DNA from: an uncultured Myxococcales bacterium
Lineage (GTDB): Bacteria > Myxococcota > Myxococcia > Myxococcales > Myxococcaceae
DNA length: 64,000 nt
Reading direction: 5' to 3'
Assembly: GCA_937980205.1 (NCBI GenBank)
Contig: CALJKW010000069.1
Span: 186,001 to 250,000, forward strand
Notes under the pieces: generated by a model
What the model saw: only the letters and a program-made list of their open reading frames with translations
What the model was told of the DNA's origin: nothing
The model's database searches: none
Translations under genes and position numbers: made by a program
Part shown: piece by piece, positions 35,598 to 44,848 of the stretch
Numbering within the stretch: position 1 is the first letter of the stretch
How the letters are laid out: each line of letters opens with the position of its first letter

Positions 35598-36977
35598 ATG
35601 AACGACACGCTGAAAGAGAAGAGCCGCGCCGTCGACGCCGAGACGGTGCGCCTCTTCACCTACGTGCTCCACTTCGACGAGCTGACGACGTCGCGCACCA
35701 TCACCTTTCGCCTCGAGGCCTCGCGCGTGGTCGTGAAGCGCGGCGACGGTCGCGAGGTGCCGGCGTGGCTGCACTCGAGCGGGGAGCTGATGCAGGCCGA
35801 CCCGCATACGTCGCGCAACCACCTGACCCTCGAGCGCCGCGGCCATGCCACCATCGCCATCGACGGCGGCAGCAGCAACGGCACGTTCATCAACGGTGAG
35901 CTGCTCTCGGGTGAGAGGGTGCTCACCGACGGCGACCTGGTGCAGGTGGGGCACGCGCTGTGGAGCTACCGCGAGGTTCCGAAGACGATGCTGCGCGGCC
36001 TCGACGCGCCGCCGGCGGGCGTCGACCGTTCGTACTGCCCCGAGGTGGCCGAGCTGCATCGGCTGCTCGCGCTCATCGCGCCGAGCAAGGAACCGGTGCT
36101 CGTCATCGCCGAGACGGGCTCGGGCAAGGAGCTCATCGCCAACACGGTGCATCGGCTGTCGGGCCGCAAGGGCGAGCTGGTCGCGGTCGACTGCGGCGCG
36201 GTGCCGGAGAGTCTGTTCGAGTCGACGTTCTTCGGTCACGAGAAGGGCGCGTACACGGGGGCGACGGAGTCGCGGGAGGGCGAGGTCCTGCGGGCGAACA
36301 AGGGCACGCTGTTTCTCGACGAGGTCGGCAACCTGGCGGTGCCGTCGCAGGCGAAGCTCCTGCGGGTGCTCGAGGTGTCGCAGGTGTCGCGGCTGGGCGG
36401 GCGCGGGCCGCAGCCGGTCGACGTGCGGTGGGTGGCGGCGACCAACGCGCAGCTGTTCGACGACCAGGCCTTTCGCAGCGACCTGGTGCACCGGCTTGCG
36501 GGCTTCGTGGCGCGGCTGCCGCCCCTGCGGAAGCGGCGCGAAGATCTCGGGCTGCTGACGGCGCGGTTCCTCGAGGAGCTGGGCGTGACGAGCGCGAGCA
36601 TCAGCGCACCGGCGGCGCGGGTGCTGTTCAACCACCCGTTCCCGGGCAACGTGCGGCAGCTGCGCGCGTCGCTGCGGAGCGCGGCGCTGCTGGCGCGCGC
36701 GGACTCCGAGGGCGGCAAGCTCCAGCTCGACGTGCCGCACTTCCCCGAGCTGGCGCGGCCGGTGGCGGGCGCGCCGGCGTCCGCCTCTCCCGAAGGCGAC
36801 ACGCAGCTCGAGGTGAAGCCGCGGGCGAAGCCGCCGACGGCGGAAGAGCTGATGAAGGTGCTCGACGAGACGGGCGGCAACGTTTCGCAGGCCGCCAAGC
36901 GGCTGCAGACCTACCCGCGCCAGCTGTACCGGTGGTTCGAGCAGATGCCGGAGGTGCTCGAGAAGTACCGGAAGTAG
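35598..36977 (+). CDS. FHA-domain sigma-54-dependent transcriptional activator
   Basis: The protein has 459 residues. The N-terminal FHA phosphopeptide-binding domain (about 25-125) shows SRNHLTLE and IDGGSSNGTFING. The AAA+ domain follows: Walker A E172-T-G-S-G-K-E178, GAYTGA loop at 217-222 (contacts sigma-54; Phe is usual, Tyr is accepted) and Walker B LFLDEVGN. The C-terminal Fis-type helix-turn-helix is NVSQAAKRLQTYPRQLYRWF. It lacks a response-regulator receiver, so control probably comes through FHA binding of a phosphorylated partner, most simply the adjacent kinase. Downstream lies the RHS gene. GC-rich ATP-hydrolysing activators of this layout are frequent in myxobacteria. Confidence 0.95.
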   Translation: MNDTLKEKSRAVDAETVRLFTYVLHFDELTTSRTITFRLEASRVVVKRGDGREVPAWLHSSGELMQADPHTSRNHLTLERRGHATIAIDGGSSNGTFINGELLSGERVLTDGDLVQVGHALWSYREVPKTMLRGLDAPPAGVDRSYCPEVAELHRLLALIAPSKEPVLVIAETGSGKELIANTVHRLSGRKGELVAVDCGAVPESLFESTFFGHEKGAYTGATESREGEVLRANKGTLFLDEVGNLAVPSQAKLLRVLEVSQVSRLGGRGPQPVDVRWVAATNAQLFDDQAFRSDLVHRLAGFVARLPPLRKRREDLGLLTARFLEELGVTSASISAPAARVLFNHPFPGNVRQLRASLRSAALLARADSEGGKLQLDVPHFPELARPVAGAPASASPEGDTQLEVKPRAKPPTAEELMKVLDETGGNVSQAAKRLQTYPRQLYRWFEQMPEVLEKYRK

Positions 36978-36988
36978 CGGGTTGACCC

Positions 36989-37000
36989 GAGACAGCATGG
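36989..37000 (+). promoter_or_regulatory. Half-site identical to the 27246-27257 palindrome arm
   Basis: GAGACAGCATGG (preceded by C at both places, 13 identical bases) lies 12 bases after the activator stop and 104 bases before the RHS start. The facing left half here is degenerate (about half of 12 positions match). The distance from dyad centre to the downstream GG-N10-GC box is about 31 bases longer than at the other copy, close to three helical turns. Confidence 0.35.
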
Positions 37001-37075
37001 GACGGGGCCCGCGCCGTCGCATGACAGCGCGCCGTGCGCGCCGATCGCCCCGAGGGGAGCGCCGTCGACTTCGGC

Positions 37076-37091
37076 GGGTACAGCCCTTGCT
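37076..37091 (+). promoter_or_regulatory. Sigma-54-like box upstream of the RHS gene
   Basis: GGGTACAGCCCTTGCT has GG and GC ten bases apart and keeps ACA and TTGCT of the consensus; TGGC is degraded to GGGT. As at 27302-27317, GGGGGCGCGC and the ATG follow almost at once, so the predicted start site (about 37102) would fall two bases before the ATG, arguing against a simple sigma-54 promoter. Confidence 0.25.
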
Positions 37092-37103
37092 CAGGGGGCG
37101 CGC

Positions 37104-40100
37104 ATGCGAACCCCACTCACCGCCGCGGTGCTGTGCATCGCGCTTCCCTTCGCCGCTTCGGCGCAGGAAGACGTGCCGAACGCCTCCCACGTCGCCGGCC
37201 TCGGGCGGGACACCGGCGGCGGCAGCGGCTACGTCTCGACCGTGCCGATCGACCTGCCCGCGTCGCGCGGCGGCGTGCCGGTGCCCGTCACGCTGACGTT
37301 GGGCGGAGTGCGCATGGGCGCGCTCGGCCGCGGCGGGCAGGTTCAGCTCTCGTACCTCACCGACCTCACCACGTTCGCGCACCAGCTGCCGACGGCGAAC
37401 TCGATCGGCCCGGCCAACCCGCGGCGGCGGGTGACGCTGCAGCTGCTCGGCGAGAGCATCGAGCTCGTGCTCAAGCCCCTCGCCGGGGGGCGCGACGAGG
37501 AGGTGTGGGTGGCGCAGCGCGGGCACCCCGCGATGACGGTGAAGCACGTCGGCACCATCTGGCGCGCCTACACCGGCGACGGGCTCACGTACACGTTCGA
37601 CGACCGCAGCAACCGCGTCGGGCCGAAGGGCCTCTTCCCGCTCGACCGCATCGAGGGCCCCGGGGGCGCGAAGGTGCAGCTCGAGTACACCACGTGGGTT
37701 CGGCACGTGACGCCGCCGCCCGCGCCCGGGGTCGGCGCCCCGCCGCTGCCCCTGCCGGGCTACGACGGCACGGCGCTCACGTTGACGGCCGTTCGCTACA
37801 ACTTCGCCGGCGGCTCGCCGAAGCACGAAGTGCAGCTCGTGTACTACGCCGAAGAGGCGCAGCCGTGGTCGGTGACCGTGCTCGGCGAGGCGTTTCTGCT
37901 TCAGACGCAGCTGCTCCGCTACGTGAACGTCAACAGCCGCGCCGACCTCGCCGGCCCGCTGACGCGCCTGTCGCGGTACACGTTCAACTACGGCACGGAC
38001 CCCGACACGAACCTGCCGCGCGTGACGTCGGTGACGCGCGCGGGGCGGCTCAACACCGCCGAGGCGAACGTCGAGCTGCCGGTCGCCACGTACGAGTACG
38101 GCACCGCGACGACGCCGTTCGCCCTGCCGGACGGAGGGACCGACGCCGAGCTGCGGTACCAGCCGCTGCCGCAGCCGGTGGCGTTGCCGTCGGGGCCCTC
38201 GCGAGCTGCGTTCTCGCACAGCGAGCGCACCGCAGTGACTCCCGCGGGGAGCGGCCTGCAGTACGTCGAGACGCACAGCGTGCTCCAGCAGCTGACCGAC
38301 GTGAACGGCGACGGTCGAGCCGACCTCGTCTACCCGTGGAATGGCCAGCTGACGCTGGCACGAGGCAGGCCGGGCAGCGCAGGTGAGCCGGTTCTGAACG
38401 ATCTCTCGCAGCTCGGCGGCTTCAACGGCGGGCCCATGACGAAGACGACGCTCGACGTCACGGTCTCGCGCCGGTTCGATCCGTTTCCGAGCGCGTTCCC
38501 GGCGGTGGACCACGACAGCATCACCGACACCTGGACGCAGCTGATCGACATCGACGGAGACGGCCGCACCGACTTCGTCGACGGCCGGGAGGTCGCGAAC
38601 GCCTGGGTCGTCTACTTCAACCGGCCCGCCGCCAACCCGTCGTTGATCAGCTGGGTGCGCCGAGTCGTCGACGTGACCCACCTGCGCGCGGTGCTCGAGA
38701 ATCGCGGCAACCCGATTCCCACGGCGCACGTGCCGTTGATGCGGCAGTACACGGCGCGCATCATCCACACGCGGAACTGCTGGGAGTACGACTACTCGGC
38801 CCACGTCTGGGTGCCGACCGACTCGTACGGCTGCGAAGGCCACCACGGCGACTGGCCCACCCTGGAGTACGCCGGAACCGAGACGGGCATCGGGTGGCGC
38901 CTGCAGGACTTCAACGACGACGGCGCGGCAGACCTCCTGCTCAGCTCGGTCGCGCCTCACTCGGAGGCCAGCTTCCCCTGCTACGAGGGCGGCAGCACGC
39001 CACAGCCCGGGCGCCCCGAGTGCACGGTGCCCCCGGAGTCCGTCGACGAGATCGCCAGGGGTCGAACCTTCAAGCTCTCCCGCGAGGGTCAGCTCGAGGT
39101 CATCTTCAACGCCGGCATCCAGACGCTGCTGCCCGCGTCGCAGCCGACGCTGATCGGCGGCTGCGGCCCGGGCCGCTGGTCGAACCGCACCGAGATCTGC
39201 GGGCTCCACGACGTGAACGGTGACGGCCTGCTCGACTCGGTGGAGAGCAATGGGCCGTCATCGACACCGGTGGCCTTCCTCGGCACCGGCACCCGGTTCG
39301 GCCCCGCGTACGTCCCGCTGCCTCACCGGAGCAGCTACGACCGGGTGCTGCCGTGCGACGGCACCGTCGCCGTCGACGCCGACCTGACCGGCTTCCGCGA
39401 CCTCAATGGAGACGGCATTCCCGAAGCCTTCTCTGGCGGCTCCGTCCTCATCGGCACGGGCACCGGATACTCGCGTCGCATGCGGTTGGTCGTCCCGGGC
39501 GCGGATCCACAGCGCCGTGGCGCGCTGCAGGTGACCGAGACGGCGTGCGACGGCTCACGCTCGACGACCATCGAAGGCATGGCCGACCTCGACGGTGACG
39601 GGCGCCCCGAGGTGGTGCTGTCGAACGGCACCTCCCTCGTCGTGCTGCAGCTCGTCGGCAGGAGCAACGGCGTGCCGTCGTGGCGCGCGCACTCGGCGGG
39701 GCTCATCACCGCGGTCGAGAACGGCCACGGCGCGAGAACCGAGCTCACCTACCGCTCGGCGAAGGACGACTTCACGACGCCGCACCAGGTGGCAGCGCCC
39801 GAGATCGTGGTCGACACGATGAAGACGGTTCAGCGCTCGACCGGGTTGGCGTCGCAGACCCGCTACGCCTACGGCGACGTGCGCAGCGAGTTCGACTCGG
39901 TCGAGGGTCGCTTCCGCTCGTACGGCTACCGCCGCACGATCGAGCTCACCGAGACGGCGCCCGGCCTCAAGGCCGGCGACCCGGCGCGCGGGCTCGCGAC
40001 CGTCAGCGACCGCTACCCGCTGGCGCCGGTCACCAACATGAACGACCTGAACGCGGTGTTCGGCCGGCACCTCATCGCGGGCAGACCGAAGAGCGTCAAC

Positions 40101-43100
40101 GTGCTGAGCGTGTACGACGGCGACCCGTGGAAGCTCTTGACCGTCGACGTGACGAGCGACACGCGCCGCATCTCGGGCACCGACTACCAGTACGAGACCC
40201 GCACGTTCCTGGGCTCGGCGCCGACGACGTTCCCCTGCTTCGACTTCCCCGACCCGCTGCTGCCGGGCCAGTGGTCGGCGGTGAACACGTGCGAGACCTA
40301 CGGCTTCATGTTCGAGCGCGAGGTGACGGCGTGGCGCGGGAGGACGGCGCCGCCGACGCTCGCGAACGTGCAGACGCACACGCGCGTGCTGCAGGTCGAC
40401 GACTACGGCCGGCCGCTGCAGACGTTCTACGGCAATGACGCGCGGCGCGGCGACGACAACGTCTGCGTGAACATCACGTACGCCGACCCGAAGCCTGTGC
40501 CGGTGCCCGGCGGGTGGGACGGGCGGATTCGCGTCGCGCCCGCACGCGCGACGGTGACCGTCGCGAACGTCGACGGCGTCTGCACGGGCGCGGTGCTCAA
40601 GTCGTACACGCAGGAGTACGACGGCATGCCCATCGGCCTGCTCGCGAACGGGTTCCTGACGAAGCAGTGGGCGGAGCGGCGCGAGTCGCAGACCGGCGTG
40701 CTGCTCGACGTCGGGCCCGTGCTGCGCTTCACCGTTCAGCACGACGCGTTCGGCAACCCGCTCACGCTCGTCACCGACAGCGGTGACGGCCGCACGCGCA
40801 CCGTGACGCGCACCTACGACCCGTTCGGGCTCGTCGAGACGTCGATGACCGTCAGCGCCGCCGGGCTCCCCGCGCTCACGCAGACGACGCAGCACGACGC
40901 GTTCACGCTGCTGCCCCGCACGGTGCGCGAGCCGAACGGCGCCGAGGCCTCGACCGAGTACGACGGCTTCGACCGCGAGGTGATGTCGCTCGTGAAGCCG
41001 GCCGGCGCCGCGACGAGCGGCGCGATGTCGGTCACCACCTACCTCGGCTTCGGAGGGCTCGCCGCCGACCCGCTCGGGCGGCGCGTCGAGGTGAAGACGT
41101 TCGACAACCCGGTCGCTCCGAGCGCGGCCGCGACGGCTCCGGGTCACGTCGGCACGACCTGGCTCGACGAGCTCGGCCGGACGAAGCTCACCGTCGCGCG
41201 GCTCGGAGCCGACTACGGCGGTGAGGACCTCGTCTTCGGCGACACGAGGTACGACGCGTTCGGTCACGTCGAGTTCGAGGCCGAGCCGTACGGCAGCACC
41301 CAGAACCCGGCGACCGCGTACGGCACGACGTACTTCTACAACGCAGACGGAACGCTCGAAGCCGCGATTCGTGGGCACGGCAAGCAGGCGATGCCGGGCG
41401 CGATGTTCGGCTCGACCGATGAGGCGGCAGAGCGCTACCCGACGTTCTTCAAGCACGACTGGGTCGATGGCCGCCGGGTCGAGACGGTCTACGAAGCCGA
41501 CGCCCTGCTGACGGGGTCTGCGCAGTACGGCGTCTTCCGGCTCTCGCGGCTGACGGCCATCGGCCGCCTGCAGAGCTCCGAGACGTGGAGCTCGTCGAGC
41601 CGGCTCGAGCACGTCGAGCACGCGTACGACCTCCTCGGCAACCGCATCTCGATGACCCGGTACCGCCTGCCGGGCAGCGCGACGATCGCTCCGTCGGAGC
41701 CCGTGAAGTGGAGCTTCGGCTACGACTCGCTCGGCCGGCTGCTGCGCCACCAGGAGCCGAACACGAGCCAGGTCGACTTCGTCTACAGCCAGTGGGGCGA
41801 GCTGCTCGAGCGGAAGCGGGCGTCGGTGGTCGGCGGCCTCGTCACCATCAGCACGCACTCCGTGTACGACGCCTACGGCCGAGTCGTCCGCCAGGATCAG
41901 CGCCGTAACGGCACGACGCAGCCCGACACGGAGTACGGCTATTTCTACGACGTCGACGTGAGCCCGTTCACCCAGCTCCGCTCGGAGAACGTCCTGGGCA
42001 GGCTGTCGGCGGCGTTCTCGCCGACGAGCCGGCGGTTCTTCAGCTACGACGGGCTCGGGCGCCCCTCGAGGTCGCTGCACCGCGCGGGAACCACGACGTA
42101 CGTGGAGACGGCGGCGTACGACGCCGACGGGGCGGTGATCGAGCGGGGCATGATGCTGCCGGATACGCAGGCAGAGCCCGCGGTGACGCAGAAGACCGAG
42201 CGCGTGCAGTACACGTACGACTCGGCGCGGCGGCTGCGGGTCGCGAGCTTCTTCGACGAGAGCGGCAGCGGCTGGCCCCAGTGGCACTACCAGGCTGCCC
42301 GCATCGACGCGCTCGGGCGCGTGCGCGAGGCGAAGGTGGGGCAGGCGCTGCTGACCCAGAGCTACGCGGACACCGGCCGCCGCCTCTTCAAGGACTTCAC
42401 CTTGACGCCGACCGTCGGCCAGAAGCTGGTGGTGAAGGTCGACGGCTACGACCCGGCGGGGCGCGAGCGGTCGCGCACCGAGACCGGCGGGACCGTGTCG
42501 TCGAGCAGCGTGAACACGTACGACGCGCTGGGCCGCCTCAAGCGCACGCGGCGAACGGGCCCGACGCCTGGAGACAAGGCGTTCGCGTACGACGCGCTGG
42601 GCAACATCATCGCGCACCTCGACGTGGCCGCAGGCCAGCACGTCGCGCTGACGTACCCGACGGGCGCGAGCGCGAACCTCGATCAGCTGTGCAGCATCGG
42701 CTACGGCGGAGCGGCGCCCGCCACCTGCAACGTGCAGTACGACGGGGCGGGGAACATCACGACGCAGCCGGTGCGCAGCGGCGGGTCGCGCACGTTCCGC
42801 TACCTGGCTTCGGGGCAGGTCGAGCGCATCGCGCAGCCCGACGGCACGAGGGTCGCCTTTCGCTACGACCCGTTCGGTGAGGTCGAGGAGCTCGACGTCA
42901 CCAGCTCGCCGACGGAGAACCGCGCCGACCGCCGCTACGGGATGATCGAGCGGCGCACGGTGACGTCGGGCGGGTCGTCCGCCACGCTGGTGACGCGGAG
43001 CTACGCGATGGGCGACGTTCTCGCGACGCGGCTGGGGCCGACGATGAGCTGGACGTTCGCGATCGCCGACGGCCGCGGGGGCCGCTTCGTGGTCGGCGAG

Positions 43101-44330
43101 ACCGGCAAGGTGGTGCAGGAGGTCGACTACCAGCCGTACGGCGAGCCGATGTCGAGCGGCGCCGCGCCGGGGGCCGCGCAGCACTCGCGCCTGCAATGGA
43201 ACGGGCGCGACTACCTCGCGTCGGTGGGGCTCTCACACCTCGGCGCCCGGCTCTACGACCCGATCATCGGCCGGTTCTTGAGCCGCGACCCGCTGGTGCT
43301 GGCGGGCGGCGCCGGCCGCACGAACCCGTACGCGTTCGCGTTCAACGACCCGGTGAACTTCGCCGACCCGAGCGGCATGAGCCCCAGCTGGTACGAGAGC
43401 TTCCGGGGCGGGCAGTCGACTGGAGGCGGGGGCCAGGACATCGGCGATGCGACCGTCGGCGGTCAGGTGCGAATCGGCGAGAGCTACCAGAACCGTCCGA
43501 AAGCGCCGCGGACCCTGTACGGGCGAATGGCGAAGAACGCGGTCACGGCCATGGGCAAACGTCTCGGTGACGACTTCGACTACGACTCGGCGATGAGCGG
43601 CGTTCGCAGCGTCGGCGAGGCGCGCGACGTGCTGCTCAACGCGTTCAGGCAGTACGAGGGTGAGGGCACGGCGTTCGAGGACGCGGTCGGCTCGTTTGGC
43701 GGCGGGATGGGCGACACGCTGCTCGACAGTCTCACGTCGACTCTCTCGGTCGCGGTCGGGGTTGCCCCGAGCGTCGACCTCGGTGGCCGAACGCGTGATT
43801 TCGCCGGCATCGAGAGCGCGAGCACCAACTCGACGGCTCGCGGCGCCGGAGTCATCACCGGCGTCGTCGTCGATCTCGTCCTGGGCGGCAAGGACGTGGT
43901 GAAGCAGTGGATGCACGTCCGAGCAGTGACGAAGGAGGTGCGTGCGATCGCTCCGCAGGGAGGCGGTAATGCGCTGAGGATAAACAATTGCTTCTCAGCG
44001 GCGTGCACCTACGACGCGAACTTGAGAGGCCACCCGGCGTCTGCGCTCTTTCGGCCGGGAGCGAAGTGGCGGGATGCCGTCCAGCGCCTGGGTGAGCCCG
44101 CAGCAATCGTGACCGGAATCAAGCGGGTGAAGGCAATGATGGCCGCGGCGGGCTCAGGACGTCAGGCGATCGTCCTCGTCTGGAAGGAAGGTAACCGGGT
44201 CGGCCACGCCTTCAACGTCGTGAACCGTGGCGGCGTCGTGGTGATTGCCGACTCGAGCGTCGGGGGCGCCAAGCTCGCGTCGATGTGGATGAAACGGGGC
44301 ATGAAGTACGCCGTCTTCTTCACGGAGTGA
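37104..44330 (+). CDS. TcB/TcC-like RHS-repeat secreted protein with papain-fold toxin-like C terminus
   Basis: The protein has 2408 residues. MRTPLTAAVLCIALPFAASAQ is a signal peptide. An SpvB/TcdB-like beta domain follows, with six FG-GAP-type repeats (about residues 395-835: DVNGDGRADLVY, DIDGDGRTDFVD, DFNDDGAADLL, DVNGDGLLDSV, DLNGDGIPEAF, DLDGDGRPEVV). RHS/YD repeats run from about 915 to the core R-L-Y-D-P-I-I-G-R-F-L-S-R-D-P at 2049, ending DPSGM at about 2089. The variable tip (2090-2408) ends with Cys2296 (NNCFSAACTYDANLRGHPASAL), His2368 (VGHAFNVVN) and Asp2383 (VVIADSS), the signature of papain-fold polymorphic toxins (Tox-PL/glutamine deamidase type, PF15644 from memory). It probably encapsulates its own toxic tip. 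No immunity gene follows. Confidence 0.9.
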   Translation: MRTPLTAAVLCIALPFAASAQEDVPNASHVAGLGRDTGGGSGYVSTVPIDLPASRGGVPVPVTLTLGGVRMGALGRGGQVQLSYLTDLTTFAHQLPTANSIGPANPRRRVTLQLLGESIELVLKPLAGGRDEEVWVAQRGHPAMTVKHVGTIWRAYTGDGLTYTFDDRSNRVGPKGLFPLDRIEGPGGAKVQLEYTTWVRHVTPPPAPGVGAPPLPLPGYDGTALTLTAVRYNFAGGSPKHEVQLVYYAEEAQPWSVTVLGEAFLLQTQLLRYVNVNSRADLAGPLTRLSRYTFNYGTDPDTNLPRVTSVTRAGRLNTAEANVELPVATYEYGTATTPFALPDGGTDAELRYQPLPQPVALPSGPSRAAFSHSERTAVTPAGSGLQYVETHSVLQQLTDVNGDGRADLVYPWNGQLTLARGRPGSAGEPVLNDLSQLGGFNGGPMTKTTLDVTVSRRFDPFPSAFPAVDHDSITDTWTQLIDIDGDGRTDFVDGREVANAWVVYFNRPAANPSLISWVRRVVDVTHLRAVLENRGNPIPTAHVPLMRQYTARIIHTRNCWEYDYSAHVWVPTDSYGCEGHHGDWPTLEYAGTETGIGWRLQDFNDDGAADLLLSSVAPHSEASFPCYEGGSTPQPGRPECTVPPESVDEIARGRTFKLSREGQLEVIFNAGIQTLLPASQPTLIGGCGPGRWSNRTEICGLHDVNGDGLLDSVESNGPSSTPVAFLGTGTRFGPAYVPLPHRSSYDRVLPCDGTVAVDADLTGFRDLNGDGIPEAFSGGSVLIGTGTGYSRRMRLVVPGADPQRRGALQVTETACDGSRSTTIEGMADLDGDGRPEVVLSNGTSLVVLQLVGRSNGVPSWRAHSAGLITAVENGHGARTELTYRSAKDDFTTPHQVAAPEIVVDTMKTVQRSTGLASQTRYAYGDVRSEFDSVEGRFRSYGYRRTIELTETAPGLKAGDPARGLATVSDRYPLAPVTNMNDLNAVFGRHLIAGRPKSVNVLSVYDGDPWKLLTVDVTSDTRRISGTDYQYETRTFLGSAPTTFPCFDFPDPLLPGQWSAVNTCETYGFMFEREVTAWRGRTAPPTLANVQTHTRVLQVDDYGRPLQTFYGNDARRGDDNVCVNITYADPKPVPVPGGWDGRIRVAPARATVTVANVDGVCTGAVLKSYTQEYDGMPIGLLANGFLTKQWAERRESQTGVLLDVGPVLRFTVQHDAFGNPLTLVTDSGDGRTRTVTRTYDPFGLVETSMTVSAAGLPALTQTTQHDAFTLLPRTVREPNGAEASTEYDGFDREVMSLVKPAGAATSGAMSVTTYLGFGGLAADPLGRRVEVKTFDNPVAPSAAATAPGHVGTTWLDELGRTKLTVARLGADYGGEDLVFGDTRYDAFGHVEFEAEPYGSTQNPATAYGTTYFYNADGTLEAAIRGHGKQAMPGAMFGSTDEAAERYPTFFKHDWVDGRRVETVYEADALLTGSAQYGVFRLSRLTAIGRLQSSETWSSSSRLEHVEHAYDLLGNRISMTRYRLPGSATIAPSEPVKWSFGYDSLGRLLRHQEPNTSQVDFVYSQWGELLERKRASVVGGLVTISTHSVYDAYGRVVRQDQRRNGTTQPDTEYGYFYDVDVSPFTQLRSENVLGRLSAAFSPTSRRFFSYDGLGRPSRSLHRAGTTTYVETAAYDADGAVIERGMMLPDTQAEPAVTQKTERVQYTYDSARRLRVASFFDESGSGWPQWHYQAARIDALGRVREAKVGQALLTQSYADTGRRLFKDFTLTPTVGQKLVVKVDGYDPAGRERSRTETGGTVSSSSVNTYDALGRLKRTRRTGPTPGDKAFAYDALGNIIAHLDVAAGQHVALTYPTGASANLDQLCSIGYGGAAPATCNVQYDGAGNITTQPVRSGGSRTFRYLASGQVERIAQPDGTRVAFRYDPFGEVEELDVTSSPTENRADRRYGMIERRTVTSGGSSATLVTRSYAMGDVLATRLGPTMSWTFAIADGRGGRFVVGETGKVVQEVDYQPYGEPMSSGAAPGAAQHSRLQWNGRDYLASVGLSHLGARLYDPIIGRFLSRDPLVLAGGAGRTNPYAFAFNDPVNFADPSGMSPSWYESFRGGQSTGGGGQDIGDATVGGQVRIGESYQNRPKAPRTLYGRMAKNAVTAMGKRLGDDFDYDSAMSGVRSVGEARDVLLNAFRQYEGEGTAFEDAVGSFGGGMGDTLLDSLTSTLSVAVGVAPSVDLGGRTRDFAGIESASTNSTARGAGVITGVVVDLVLGGKDVVKQWMHVRAVTKEVRAIAPQGGGNALRINNCFSAACTYDANLRGHPASALFRPGAKWRDAVQRLGEPAAIVTGIKRVKAMMAAAGSGRQAIVLVWKEGNRVGHAFNVVNRGGVVVIADSSVGGAKLASMWMKRGMKYAVFFTE

Positions 44331-44422
44331 TGCAACGCTCGGGTCGCCGCGCTCACTCACCTCGCTCGGCTGCGCGCTCACCACGCGCCAGTCGAGCGCA
44401 CGCCATCGCGTGGGCGCACGGT

Positions 44423-44848
44423 TCACCTGCCGAAGGTCAGCTGCCCTTGCGCGCAGAGCTCGACGTCAGCGGTGATTCCGTCCGGCGGCATGGTGGCGTC
44501 GAGCTCGATGGCCAGCTCGATGGCGGACGCCACGCTGACAGGCTGGAGCGACCCCGTGAGCTGAAGCTCCGAGCTCGCGGAGCCTTCGGCCTCGAGGTGG
44601 CCGGCCTCCGCGATGCGCACCTTCACGGTCTTCACGAAGCTGAAGTCGGGGGCGCCCTCGAGTCGTAGGAACCGGAGGCCGGTCACGGTGAGCTCGCCGT
44701 CGATGCCCTCGGGCATGGCCACCGCGAGCTCGGCGCGGATCGGCACGGTGATGCCGGGAAACTGCTGCGCGGGTGCCGTCGCGCAGATGGAGCGGAGCTC
44801 GATGAAGCCGCAGGAGGACAGCACGAGGGCGAGAGCGGCGGAGCGCAT
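44423..44848 (-). CDS. Small putative lipoprotein
   Basis: The protein has 141 residues from ATG 44848. MRSAALALVLSSCGFIELRS is a lipoprotein signal with lipobox LSSC. The mature part is a small beta-rich domain (ITVPIRAELAVAMPEGIDGELTV, AIELAIELDATMPPDG). The start overlaps the upstream stop by one base (TGATG), so it is coupled to the gene at 44848-45495. It is convergent with the RHS gene, ends 92 bases after it and is a weak candidate for anything related to immunity. Function unknown. Confidence 0.72.
   Translation of the reverse strand: MRSAALALVLSSCGFIELRSICATAPAQQFPGITVPIRAELAVAMPEGIDGELTVTGLRFLRLEGAPDFSFVKTVKVRIAEAGHLEAEGSASSELQLTGSLQPVSVASAIELAIELDATMPPDGITADVELCAQGQLTFGR

Noticed and set aside
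44285..44668. Plus-strand open frame overlapping the RHS 3' end, considered as the missing immunity gene
   Set aside because: It begins inside the RHS coding sequence in another frame, has shadow-type Arg/Ala-rich composition and lies antisense to the lipoprotein gene at 44423-44848.
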